From the NCBI GenBank assembly GCA_010645155.1, contig CM021319.1, positions 693,920 to 757,919 on the forward strand: a DNA stretch of 64,000 nt, written 5' to 3'. Numbering within the stretch: the first letter of the stretch is position 1; the number at the start of each line of letters is the position of its first letter. The notes under the pieces were generated by a model. That model worked only from the letters and a program-made list of their open reading frames with translations. It had not been told where the DNA came from and ran no database searches. Both the position numbers and the translations under genes were made by a program. This document shows positions 10,694 to 22,900 of the stretch, one piece after another. Origin of the DNA: Tigriopus japonicus (taxonomy: Eukaryota; Arthropoda; Copepoda; Harpacticoida; Harpacticidae).

Positions 10694-11089
10694 AGAAAAT
10701 TTGAACTAGGATTCGAATTGTAATTTGTATGATAATCCTTTGCCCTGAATATTTCAAAAAGTCACGTAAACGTACAAAATTGAAAACACTTGTTGGTCTA
10801 ATTGGCTGTGATGATAAGAACCTGTCAATAGGTCACTTATTAATTCAATCGATTTGAATCAAAGGAGGTCAAGGTTGAAAATGATGAAAAATGGAGAGGC
10901 TTAAGACTCAACTTTATCTCGATGGAGAGGAAAACTTTAAACCATTAAATTAAGGTATAAGATAACTATGTATAGGTTGACTATGTTTCGTTGTATATTT
11001 AGAATAAAGTACTTTACTTGAGGTTCAAGTGGTTTTGTATTTCATACTGGTTTCACAGGACATTTACAAGCACAAGAATCGTGTTTGTG
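10694..11089. other. Intergenic stretch, no gene seen
   Basis: Sequence between the 2.9-kb element and the 3' end of the minus-strand gene. No coding signal or repeat was seen. Confidence 0.5.
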
Positions 11090-11095
11090 TTTATT
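11090..11095 (-). promoter_or_regulatory. Candidate polyadenylation signal
   Basis: AATAAA on the minus strand, about 235 bases beyond the stop codon of the four-exon gene at 11329-13701, at a plausible distance for its mRNA 3' end. Confidence 0.4.
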
Positions 11096-11328
11096 TATGG
11101 ACTCGAAGATTTCTAAATATTTAGCACATACAAAGTTGGTTCTGACAAAAAAGTTGAAAGTTTTCTTTGAAATGTTATAAGAAAGTAGGTTACCGGAAAT
11201 GAAAGAATAATGATCATTCGTAATACATACAATGGAAGGATGAAGGCCGAAACGTCGTTCCATTGACTTGGGTGTTACCCGTAATTCTGTTGGGAATCAC
11301 TTTTTCTATCTTACACGTCGTTCCTAGC

Positions 11329-13701
11329 TTATTCTTCGTCGATGCCAAACATCTCATCATTGGATTTATCTCCTTCTTTTTGATCATCGACGGGCTCATC
11401 TTTGGGGTCTTCGACTTCTTCCTCATCCTCTTCTGGTTTCTTTTTCCGGGGCGATTTCTCTTTCTCCTCATCAATCTTAGAAAGATGGCGGTGACGGATA
11501 CTTGATTTGGGCGATCCAAAACGAGGTCGATTCTGCAATCCTGAGGGTCCAGGAATAGGTTCCGCTCCAGCCATGTGGTCCACCATATTGGCCGGTAAAC
11601 TATTGGCCAAGCGGATAAGGTCATCATTACTATAACTCCCGGAAATGGCAACCCTGGGCGTTGTGGCAATCTGACTTCCAAGGGTGACCATTCTCGCACT
11701 CGATCGAGAACGCATGGGGCAATGATGATCCAAGGATGAGCACGATCCAACATGAAAGGGCTTGGGAACATAGACTTGAGGGCCCTCAGCCGTGTTAACC
11801 ACGCGCTCTTCATTGCCAATTTGCATGAAGTTACTGGCAGAATCCACGGATTGGCCAGATGATTGGCAGTTGCAAGTTCCAGCTTGAGATGAGGCCGATG
11901 AGGAATCGCTGGGAGGAGGTGATCGCAAGTAAATGGCCGGAGTACGGGCGCTATTGATCTGATTGGGTCTGGAAAAAGAGAGAGGGGATGAACGTTTTTC
12001 CCAAGAGTGTTATGTAAAGAAATCTAACAAGGGAGTTTCGTCATGAGAGGATGTTATTGATTAACGTTTGAAAGTGTTTTGAGAACGTTTCGCCATCGAG
12101 AAAACATAGTCCCCGGTAGGAAACTTGCAGCATTAGCGAGAAAAAGGTTTAAAGAAAGGGAGACTTTTTGCGATATGAAATCCAGGTCGTGAGACCTGGA
12201 TGTAATGCGGGGCAAAAACCTATTCGTCCCATTTCCTTTGTCTAATTCAGAGCAAGTATGGGTCAAGGCTTCCCAGTTCTCTTTTTCTTCCAATAGAGAG
12301 AAATGAAGTATGAAACTCCCATCAATTTTAATCAAGTCAGCAAAAACAAATTGGGTTAAGCCTTCATTTAACTTACTCAATATTGTCATCTTCTAACGGC
12401 TCTTCAGACGCATCAGGTTTGGGAATACGGAGCGATCCACACATGAAAGTTGGCGGAGATTGGTCGTCACTGTCATCGTCGTCGTCATCGCCAAATCGAT
12501 TGGCACCATCGAATTCGTTTTCGATCTCGGGAGCACCATCGACATTGTCAAAAGGGTGAGAATCATCAACGTCCGGATTATCGCGCAAATAATCTTGGAG
12601 GGCAGTCGGACAGTTGGCAATGTCAATGCCAAGCTCACCTTGTTCTTCAACGATCAAGGCAGTGTATTGATACAAATCCCGATCTTAAAGAAGGAGAATA
12701 CTTTTTTGAGTCCCTTTGCTAACGATTTGGAAAAGTGGCCTCGCTGTACTTACAGCTAAAGTCGGTAGAAAAGAATCGTTTCTCGTAAGGTCTCATGGTT
12801 CTAGGGATCCTTTTGGTGAGTCGGACTAAATCCTTGGTGGTATCGAAACATTCCGACAACGGCAATCGAGTATAGAGGAATAACTGTAGTCCCATCACTT
12901 GGAACACCCAATCTTTTTTCAGAATAAAGTTAAGGTATTCCTACAAAAGAAATTACAGAGAAGGTCATTAGTGAACCCTTCAAAGTTCAAGAGACAAGGA
13001 TTTACTGTTCTTAAGGTCTCTCTTGGTATACCATCTCAGGTAGACACAAGAAGCAGACATTCTAATAGCGCTCTTACCTCAATGACCAGACGTCTATCAG
13101 CGTTACAATCAGTGCCCCATCTTCCGAAGTAAGGCAGGACGGGCAGTTTATCCGTGATATTTAGTCTTTTGCGCGCGTAAGACGTGACATGCTCGGACAA
13201 ACGCACGAATTCAAGATACGTCCGGAGACAAACTGCGCAGATTCTGGGCACATAATCGCTGTTGCTCAAGATCATTGTGGGATACAAGGTTTTGTACGAA
13301 TATCCAAGGAAAACCTTGAACTCTGGTGTCAAGGTTCGGGATATCATGAAGATGTATCGGAGGTTTTGATCCTCTACTTCGCTATCAAAGGCTGCAGCAA
13401 GAAGGTTTTCCTCTCCACCTTGTTCTCTTTTGAGCCGTAATCGCTCAGCCGTGCGCTTTTGGCGAAGACGATGTGCTTCGGGGTTAAAGATGAAGTCAGG
13501 GATTTCACGGGTTACCCCAGCATCCCTCGGATAGAACCCTCTGACCAATTCGACCATATCATTGCTACTCCTACGGCTCTGGTTACTCATGCTGGCTTGG
13601 GAGGGATTTTGAGACAAGCCCAAAAGGCTGAGAATACGGTTGGGAGCAGGATGTTCCGGATGCTCCCCACTCAAAGACACGGCACTGGGATTTCGACTCA
13701 T
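11329..13701 (-). CDS. Conserved-looking protein of unknown function, 585 aa, four exons
   Basis: Exons on the minus strand are 13701-13078, 12940-12754, 12683-12377 and 11968-11329. All junctions are GT..AG and the phases (0, 1, 2) agree, giving 585 codons plus stop. The ATG at 13701 has an in-frame TGA upstream. The N-terminus is serine- and asparagine-rich. Residues about 60-265 look globular, with a hydrophobic stretch, WVFQVMGLQLFLYTRLP, that seems too short and mixed for a membrane segment. An aspartate-rich run (about residues 316-327) follows, and the C-terminal 200 residues are low-complexity, ending in a lysine-then-glutamate/aspartate-rich tail. I do not recognise the family. A cytosolic or nuclear protein with a disordered acidic tail is the most that can be said. 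Confidence 0.75.
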
Positions 13702-16700
13702 GTTGACTGCTCAGAGGCTGAAACAAATGTGGAATGGACTACAGATCCCCCACCAATCCGTAAACCACTTTCAACCAGACCAATAATACGTCTGTTCTCT
13801 GGCGATTGCTAATGTTACTGAACGGACGGATGGGATAGAGGTTGGAGTGTACGTCAAGATCGTCATTCGTCATCCAGAGCTGGGCTCACGACTAGCAAGC
13901 CCAGAGCTCTGATGGAGGACACGCACGGAGGCAAGTCCAGCCCTTCCAATTCTAACGAAAAGAGGCTACAGACAGAGGGCAAAGCCTCTGCGCAAAGGAA
14001 AGGAGCGTCCGTAGCTGATGCAACATGAATGGGATATTTCTCGGAGCTGCAGAACGAACTTTGCCAAATCCGTACCTGCCTCGAGCTTGAGTTTCAACAT
14101 ACGAAGTTTAGCCCTCTCAATATCGCGATTAAATTCATGAAACACTTGTCTTCAAGTGTTCCCCGGACTTAATTTGTGTCAACATATCTAAACACTATGG
14201 GCATGCTCCTCAACAACTGCGCAATGCCCTCATAACCCCCAATCCACTTTCATTTGATTGACTCTTTGGTTGCCCGTGGGGAATAATGGCACCCTTAGGC
14301 TCGTGATGATATTCATAAATTTATAGAAGGGTGCAAACAAAAACTAGTAAAACGACTCCATCCAGGAAAAGGGTTTAAGCCACCTCAACATTCAATCTTG
14401 AGCATCCTGCTCCTGATGTTTTTTGTGCAAATTAAGCCAGGCGTTTTTGCCACATCCATTCTGCCCCATAGAAGAAGTTGATTGGGTTGCTCGAAAAGAG
14501 AATGTGCCCTTCAAACCAAATTTTCTTAGACCTCACTTCGTCTGTTTATAATTTGAGTTTTTTTTTTTTTCAAGGGTTGATTACGTCTCACTCTGCCATA
14601 CGTGGGTATCGGCGGCCAATGAGACAAGATATTTGAAGTGCGTCAAAAGATTTTGAAACCCTGGAATAGAGTTGTGTGATAAAGATAGTATTTCCTCATT
14701 CATTAGAACTTGAAGCAGCAAAATCGTTCGTGTAATGTTAGCATTCAAGGCCATCCCAAAGATAAGGCTGTCGAGAGACGTCATAACACCATACCGAAGT
14801 TACATAAAGGCAAATCAAAAGTCCACGGACTTAGTGGATGCACTTTTACCCAACATGGACAACGGACCTGATCCGCTCCTTTGATCAAGGACCTAGTTTT
14901 GATTTGAACTCTGAACTGAGTGAACTCCTTCTCCCGAATAATAGGTTAGCAACTCAGAAGATTTTGCGCCTTTTTTAACCCACTGGGTACCTCTCGGGTG
15001 TCAGTTGAACCCAGTTATTTCAGTTTCTAATACCCAATGTGCGCACTGCAGCTGCTGGTGCTCTTCGACTCAGAATGACAAAGGAGAAAGGAAAGGAATG
15101 CAGTTGTGGCGGTCTCTAGCGACGGCTTCGGGTCAACATAGCGCGGCAAAAGCGCACAGTATGCGCAACTGTTTCATGACTGGGGCAGTGGGCACTCCTT
15201 TGCCACAGGTCTACCTACTGTAAAGTGCGCACAGCATGGTTAGGCCAAATGGGTTATTCTCCTGACAGCTTAACCTCGGACGAATCATGCATCACTTCCG
15301 TGACTCGAAGGACCGCCGTTCCACACTCTACAAACTTAAATTGCATCGTAGTTGGAGCTCTGAACCGGGCGTCAAGTTGTTCCTACAAGCTTCCATGGAA
15401 GATTTTCAATTGGATTCTTGTTACATAACAACGCGACAACGCGAAACCGTACTTTTGTTAAGGTTGAGGGTCTGAATTTGATGCGTAGAAGCCATAAGTG
15501 TGCATAGGTGGTGTTGGCATCACACCTCGTGTGGTTCGTAGTATTTGGGTTCAAGTACATGTTAGGTTTGGTTTAACAATGGTTCGACACGTTGAACATG
15601 CTTGGACCATGTGTTGATTCCGGGAAGATGTGCCAATGTGCGAAAAGAAGCCATAGAATGGACTTCAGCGCATGTGTTCATCAATGTGGGGAACAAAAGT
15701 GGATACGGGTCTCGTGGCAAGAAGGACATCATAAAACGGGTTCTACAACAAGTTTTGCGAAAGCTCGAGCACCTGGTAGGCTAACAATCGAAGGATCTTC
15801 ACATCGAGATCAAACTGAGACTGGCAAATTTTGGCTAGGGGTATGTTATGTCCAAGAGGAATCTTCCTCAGTCTACGAACTTCTTGAGTTCTGGAGAGTA
15901 TTAAAATTCCAGTGAAAAAGAACCTTGAAAACAAACTTTTTGGAACAAAGAAATAAGATAATCCAACATATAAACTGATGTCATTAACGAAGTAATTCAC
16001 GCCATGTTTTGAGAGCAGGATTGTAGTTTGGCGGGTTTTAAAGTAAATGCAAATTTCATGATATATCACTTCGAACATTATTGGAGGTTAGAAATAAGAT
16101 CAAATGGATCATAATCAAAAGTGTGGACACTGGAAGCTTTTTCATAATTTTTGTAACCATCCCGACCGAAAACTTCAACCATTTAGCTTTAATGGAAAGC
16201 TTTGACGGGTTTCTTATTTATCGTGGTGGGTTCTTTAAATATCAGGGCGCTTTTGTTTTGATTCAGTTATTTGATTGTATTGTTGAACGACTTGTGGCAC
16301 ATTTGCACTCATGAACCGAGAACATTTACAGTACGTATTAGTATTTACGATGTAAAATAACATGAAGAGAAAACAAACAATACTAGTAACCAAAAAAACA
16401 ACTATTAATCTGAAGGCTATTTCACTTCTCTCACATGTAACAAAGCCTGATGGGCAATAGAATAGTCAAATGATTAGGTAGTTGTCTTGACGTATTACAA
16501 AGCAAAATTTGTTACTTAAAGTGCGCTCTCGTCTTTGAGAACAGAGACGAACTGGAGAAGACTTCATGACGAAATGGACAACTTATGCGAGCATGGAAAC
16601 ACGGTGCATGCTCTTAGAAATGCAATCTAGTCAAAGCGAAACGAGAATAATCGATTAGAGAATATTTTAGTCGTTAGAAATATTCTTAAATCTCCAACTT

Positions 16701-17071
16701 TAATTGCATTGTAGATCATTTTGATCAAAAAGCTATCTTTTTATATTCATATTTTTTTTAGTCTGGAGCTATAAAGGACAGATTTTTTAACGTACAGGAA
16801 AAAAACGTATTTGAAATACGGACCTACTTAAATTTCTATAATATTTTAGACAGACAACAAAGCAAACAAAGCAAAGCAAGAGTTGGCTCCCACAAATGTA
16901 CCTGTAAATTCCAAAGAAGGTTAATGACTAGCATCACTGGGGTCCATTTTTTGTAGGAGTACGTTGAACTTTTAGTAGTGAATCTGACACTATCGAAATC
17001 ATCTGCAGATATATTTTGAACCGTTTGTAATGCAGGCCTAGAGTACAAAATTTCTAACATATGTAATGCAG
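13702..17071. other. Intergenic stretch with no supportable gene
   Basis: This includes the presumed promoter and 5' UTR of the upstream minus-strand gene. The 14.9-15.9 kb part is more GC-rich and has overlapping short frames on both strands (for example 15592-15915 plus and 15743-16078 minus). None has a recognisable domain or splice support. A decayed mobile element is possible but unproven. Confidence 0.45.
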
Positions 17072-17320
17072 GGAGGAGACGTGGTGTCGTGGTTAACGCA
17101 GTTTCCTATAGTGAGAGAGGTCCCATGTTCGATTCTCCTCCCCGGCCTTTCTCAAGGAAACTTTTAGATGCCATTCCACACCCAAAGACGGAGAACCAAT
17201 CTGATATCAGACAAGAGATTGCCTATCGGAAAAATTGGATGATGTGATGGCTGCCTTCGCTGGCCGGGTGAGGATCAAACCTCCGACCCTATCACTCACA
17301 ATCCAAAAAAAAATATATGA
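17072..17320 (+). mobile_element. tRNA-derived SINE, family 1, near full length
   Basis: The head starts GGAGGAGACGTGG, has an A-box-like GTGGTTAACGCAG and a B-box GTTCGATTC, and closes with CTCCTCC, which pairs with GGAGGAG as a tRNA acceptor stem. A unique body follows (landmarks CCTTTCTCAAGGAAAC, GGATGATGTGATGGCTG, CTGGCCGGGTGAGG) and then an A-rich tail. Copies of the same body occur at 26579-26767 (head lost) and 40935-41185 (minus strand, complete). Confidence 0.85.
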
Positions 17321-17466
17321 AGTGTTCAAGTTGTAAGCCATGGCCCTTTTAGGGCCCGAGTTGGTTGTCTTGTCACATCCCACTTAAGTGGTCCTTGCTG
17401 TACATATACATGTCGAATTTTTTGGCAATTCACTTTGTGGCTACAAAATTAGAATGCCGAATCAAA

Positions 17467-19675
17467 ATGCATGGTCTAGTGATATTTCTAAGTTTCATTG
17501 GTGTTTGTTCCACATCCACTATTCAATCTCAAATCAACGAATGGTGTTCCAAATTCGTGACTCTACAGAGCTTTGCCACATGTGAACACAAACAAGAGCT
17601 TACTTGTAGTGGAAGAAGTGCTCAAACAATCATTCCTGGTTTAAACACCTCTGACTTTGAACTTTACGGGCACGTTCATGGACAATGGCAACAAATGTTC
17701 AATCCCGATATCAATGCCCAGACATGCTTCAAGGGAAGGTGTTCCAAAAACATTCGCTTCATCACAGGGAACATAAATTCCGAAGGCCTTCAAAAATCCG
17801 CTGAGGTCACTTTCCATGATGGCTCCAAAATCATAGCTTTCTTCGTTAATTCTATTGTTCATGGTTTAGCCGTAGATTTCGATCCATCCGGACATCAAAA
17901 AAGGATTGGATTTTACCACAATGGTCAAGATTCCTATCCGTTTTGGCACTTCAGCCCCTCTACAAATTCAGCAGTTTTCTATTGGAATGCTGAAGAGGCC
18001 TTATATCTCGTTGGTGAAGGATGTTTTGCTGTCAACTTGATTTCCAACCGAATCACGTCCGGGACCAAATGTCAAACGTCGGAGTTTGTCACGGAAAATG
18101 AGTTCCTCGTACCCAAGATAATGAGCTTGAACTCGTCACTGATTCCAGAATTTCAAGCTCCAGATTACTTGATCTCGCTGTCTGATTTTGTCATTGTACA
18201 ATCTACTTGGTTGAGTCTTTTGGACCACCAACCAATCCAAGGGCAATCCATATTCAGAGATCCAAGCAGGTCTATTACTGATCTAGTGGATCCAAGTGCA
18301 ATCCCAAAAAACTTTGAAGACGGTTCAATTACCAAATGTAACGGGGTCGTCACGGCCCATTTACTTTTAAAAGGCTCCTTGCAAGAGACTCCGTTTGTGT
18401 GTGCCTTAGGATCGGGTAGTAAATGGATTGGAAACCTCCTAGAGTGGAGCACAGGCATTCAAGGCTATGTGGATGCTGTTGCGGGTAAATATCCCTCATT
18501 GTTATTAACCGAGGTGGAAAAAAAGACTCGAGTACTGTACAGTACACATGACCAGCTGCATGACTTGAAGTTTTTTGGACCCATCTTATTTCAGCCCTTG
18601 AATTGTAAAGATTCAAGGGCTTTCTTGTCGAAACAAAGTTGCCCTGCTATTGAATCCAACTCGAGAGTTTTGTTATGCGTTTTAGTCAATCCGGAGAAAA
18701 TGATCCTGGTTATGTAACAAAATCATTTATCATTTGGCATAATTGTAAAACGGGATGAATTATCCCATAGCCCCAAAATTTTCACATCACAATGTATTTA
18801 GATTTACTTGGTTAATTTATTTTGGGTTTTGGATGCTACTATATCCCGTTCCCGTTTAAAATCCAAGTTTTATTTTGCTTTTATTTTGTCAAATTATCCT
18901 TTAGGAATTCAATATTCCGCTTATTCTTTCATTATCAAACTTTGACAAAAGTGGCCCAAAAAGCTGGCCCAAATGTTTTGAACTTTTCTCTTTTCAGTTT
19001 TAAGTCCTAGATATAAGCGGGGAGCCGGACTTTTCGTAAAAACCCATCATCAAGTCCTTCAACATGTTTCTGAAGCCAGAAGACGAGAACCCTTGTCTTG
19101 GAGGATGAACCATATCCGAAGTTTCCAAGGAAGAGGCGTTCTCCTGATCCGAAATCCCTATAAAACAGTTTTGTCCCATTGGAAGCATCGCCACGCTGGA
19201 GATGAAATCAGTTCCATGAGCGATGTTGAGCTCGTGTCTGGATTGAGAACCAAAGAATTTCAGCACTTCGCCAAATTAGAGTTAAAGTAAGAACTTTGGC
19301 CAAGGCACATCACATCAGTCTCATTTATTCTATTTTTGTAGAATTTGGAAGGATATTGCATTGGATTGGTTGGCGGTGGCTCCCGAGCTTTTCGTGATTC
19401 ATTGCGAGAATTTCTTAGAAGACAAGATAAGGGAAATCCGAAAAGTTTTGGATTTTTTCAACCTGCCTCATAATGAAGCCAGACTCAAATGTATCAAGTC
19501 TCATCAGTCGTCCAACTACAAGAGGCAATATCAAAATCGAATCCCCAAAGATGTATTTACTAAAGATTTACGAAGCCTTTTCGATGATGCCATCGAAATT
19601 GTGAACAAATTCATTGTGGAAAGAAATCTGGAACTCTTGCCGATTTCAAAATACGAGTTCACTTATCTAACTTAA
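17467..19675 (+). CDS. WSCD-type secreted/Golgi sulfotransferase, three exons, 546 aa
   Basis: Exons are 17467-18484, 18998-19286 and 19342-19675, with phases 1 and 2 matching across both introns. I chose the ATG at 17467 because it opens a signal peptide or anchor (MHGLVIFLSFIGVCSTS). An in-frame ATG at 17365 is also possible. The N-terminal half has MORN-like strands (FHDGSK, VHGLAVDFDPSGHQKRIGFY). The C-terminal half is a sulfotransferase: a PAPS-binding GSGSKWIGNLLEWSTG near residue 315-330, then FVKTHHQ, then the 3'-phosphate-binding VLLIRNPYKTVLSHW. Family members transfer sulfate from PAPS to glycans in the secretory pathway. The substrate cannot be read from sequence. Reading through intron 1 gives a different C-terminus. 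Confidence 0.8.
18485..18717 (+). other. Open intron sequence giving an alternative C-terminus of the sulfotransferase
   Basis: Exon 1 stays open through the GTAAAT donor at 18485 for 77 more codons, to a TAA at 18715-18717. The extension contains RVLYSTHDQL and RVLLCVLVNPEKMIL. These resemble the FVKTHHQVL and VLLIRNPYKTVL motifs of exon 2 but lack the lysine before TH and the arginine before NP. It may be a duplicated, decayed exon or an intron-retention isoform. Confidence 0.45.
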
Positions 19676-19917
19676 TCATGAAGTTGATTTGTCAACGAAA
19701 TACAAATATGGCCAGCTTACTACATCAATTTGGTCGTCGTTATATCGATGCATGTACGTGTTCTAGTACTGTAGATCTATGAGTCATGTTCAATGTTTTG
19801 ATATTTTTCTAGACTTGCAGAGGAGTACAAAGCTTGCACTCTTTAAACAAGGACATGGAGACGAAACCTGAATGACTCACAAGCTTTCCCTTTATTCATG
19901 CAATCGAATTAGAGCAT

Positions 19918-22900
19918 TTGCTGAAGGGTTCTGGCAGTTTGGAATCGATCATCATCATGGCTTCGTGGGCTAAAAACCCAAGAACCAAGTCCAGAAATCA
20001 TGTCAACAAGAATAGCAACCATGATTATGAAGACAAACAATGTTTCATCCACGTGTTGTTCCAACAGAACCTGGAGCATGTTTTGGAACAAATCCTTTTA
20101 TACTTACCCATCAAAGACTTGCTTAATTGTCGACTTGTGAATAAGGAATGGCGTCTCTTCATTAGGACCAATTTAAGTGGGAGGCCTAAGTGTCGGAAAA
20201 TGATTCAACCCAAGGTCATGGAACTATTAGATCGCCAATGGCTCCTGGGTGACCCCACAGTGATCAACACTTTCATTCTCACCGAGAACGAATCTAAATT
20301 CCGCAAAGTGTCCTTGGTAGGCGACGAGGATCATGTGGCCATGGGATTTGGCTCGGAAGCAATCCGGATCTGGAACCGGCACCATGGAAAGTCAAGGCTT
20401 ATTTTTCCATGGTCTCGTTCGTTTCGAGGATACCACTTTCTGGCCCTGAGTCCCGAAATGATCTTGATCAAGAGTGTATTGATAGCATTTTATCATTATC
20501 ACTTTGTAGGCTATGTCTACGACGGCCAAAGAAATTGGGAACACGTTCAAAGCATCGATATTGCGGGAAAATCTATCATGAACACCATTAAATTAGATGG
20601 ATCTACGTTTGCTTTGGCTACCAAAACGACTGTAGAGGTCTATTCAGTTAGAGATCATGGCGTTGAATTCCGAACTTCAATCCCTGCCCAAAACGGTCAA
20701 CTTGATTCGGTGACAGGACATGGGAACCTGATTTTCTTAGCAAATTCGAGGAGCAAATGCATTCAAATGTATAATGCGACCACGGGAGAGCTTCTCAAAA
20801 GCAAGACCATGGAGAACAGTCCCAATCTCATTGAGTTTCATTACCCATATCTGGCAGTGAGTGATCAGAAGCCAGTGTTGAGCTACATAGGCAGTCCCAA
20901 ATGTATCGCCTTATTTCACGTCGACAACCTTGACAAGGACATTTGGTTCAGTCAAGACCATGTGTCAAGCCGAAGTTGGCAATCCTCTCACCATGTAAGG
21001 ATTTGTTATGAACTCGCATCACTTATAATGGCTGACCAGTTTTACACTTAACACTATTAAATCAATTGATTTTTGAGACGTTACCTGCCTCTTCACCGTA
21101 CTGAAAAAGTTTAGAAAATACCCAAAACACTAAAAGGTCCCAACCTTTTCGGACCCAAGAAACCAATTGGAATAACTTGATTTAATTTGCAAAATCAGAG
21201 CAACCAAAAACGAAAACAGGGAAAGAGGGCATTGATCGTATGATGCGACTTCTATTTCTTAGTTCATCTGGTTAGCTAATAAATCCGACGATTTTCCTAC
21301 TTTTCCTCAGTTCAGTCCCCGAGCACAGCAAGTCTGAGTTGTAGCATCTTTATACTTCCTTCTCCAACTTAATCGAATTTACGCAAAAGGTTGTTTATAA
21401 ACATAAATAGAAGAAATTCAAATGGTGTTTTTAGATTTATCACGCCCTGTTTGGTTTGGCCGGAAATTAAAAACTAGTCGAGCGGAAAAAATCCTCATCC
21501 TGTAAATTTTTTTTGACCATTTGGGACAAGACATACAAAATAAAAGAATTTTCATTCATTGAATATCGAAATCGTAAATATATATTCTTTGTTTGGGAAT
21601 TTGATTTTTCATATGTCCATAGCGTTTTTTGCTCTTTGGGGTCAAAAATGGACTAGTTAAACTTTAAATAAGTCGGCAACTGATCAACATATTATCAATT
21701 AAACAAGTTAGNNNNNNNNNNNNNNNNNNNNNNNNNNNNNNNNNNNNNNNNNNNNNNNNNNNNNNNNNNNNNNNNNNNNNNNNNNNNNNNNNNNNNNNNN
21801 NNNNNNNNNNNNNNNNNNNNNNNNNNNNNNNNNNNNNNNNNNNNNNNNNNNNNNNNNNNNNNNNNNNNNNNNNNNNNNNNNNNNNNNNNNNNNNNNNNNN
21901 NNNNNNNNNNNNNNNNNNNNNNNNNNNNNNNNNNNNNNNNNNNNNNNNNNNNNNNNNNNNNNNNNNNNNNNNNNNNNNNNNNNNNNNNNNNNNNNNNNNN
22001 NNNNNNNNNNNNNNNNNNNNNNNNNNNNNNNNNNNNNNNNNNNNNNNNNNNNNNNNNNNNNNNNNNNNNNNNNNNNNNNNNNNNNNNNNNNNNNNNNNNN
22101 NNNNNNNNNNNNNNNNNNNNNNNNNNNNNNNNNNNNNNNNNNNNNNNNNNNNNNNTCATTGGAGCCCAAATGGGTGAGGCATATTCAAGATGCGGCTGGA
22201 CAATCGACTTGTACAGAGTTAGCATCGTAATACTATCTCTGGACTTGAAAGTGCGATAGATCCAGCCGCACGTTTGAAATGCTGGATGAAACTGGATATG
22301 CTCATCAAACTTTCCATCATCTTGGACGACAACTCCCAAATCTCTCATGGACGATACCTGCTCAATATCACAACCTCCATTGTCTTTGAGAGGAACATCT
22401 AATTTTGACGCCCCATACGTCATTGTGCGGAATTTCATCCCGTTCAATGCCATGTTACTCTCGCCAACCCAAGAGTAGACCTTCTCCAAGTCCTCAACTA
22501 AACATTTCGAGTCCTGCCCATTCCTTCCACAAACTAATTTTGTGTCATCAGCATATGAAGAAATACTGGCTTTTGTTCTAAAATTCTGGAGAGGAGCAAT
22601 AAAGAGAATAAACAAGAGCGGACCTAAAATTGAACCTTGCGGAACACCTGACTTGACATCATACATGCCGCTAAAAGATCCTTCGACTTTAACTATTTGC
22701 TTCCTTTCGCTTATGAAACTATCAACCCAAGTCAGGACCTTACCCTGGACCCCTAACTCTTTGAGTTGATCGAGCAAAAGACCATGATCTACCTTATCGA
22801 AGGCCTTGGCAAAGTCAAGATAGATTACATCAACTGACTCATGACTTTCGAGCCCTTCAATGATTTGCTCAATATGATCAACCAATTGGGTTACTGTACT

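Noticed and set aside
11214..11819. 201-codon minus-strand frame overlapping the unknown gene
   Set aside because: It is offset from the splice-consistent frame that ends at 11329. Its methionine/proline-rich composition is typical of a frame-shifted shadow.
15592..16078. Overlapping opposite-strand frames as possible genes
   Set aside because: Neither has a recognisable domain, splice support or a neighbour relationship. They may be decayed repeat sequence.
17365..17466. Upstream ATG of the sulfotransferase as the true start
   Set aside because: It would put 34 poorly structured residues before the signal segment. The ATG at 17467 has an A at -3 and opens directly into a signal sequence.
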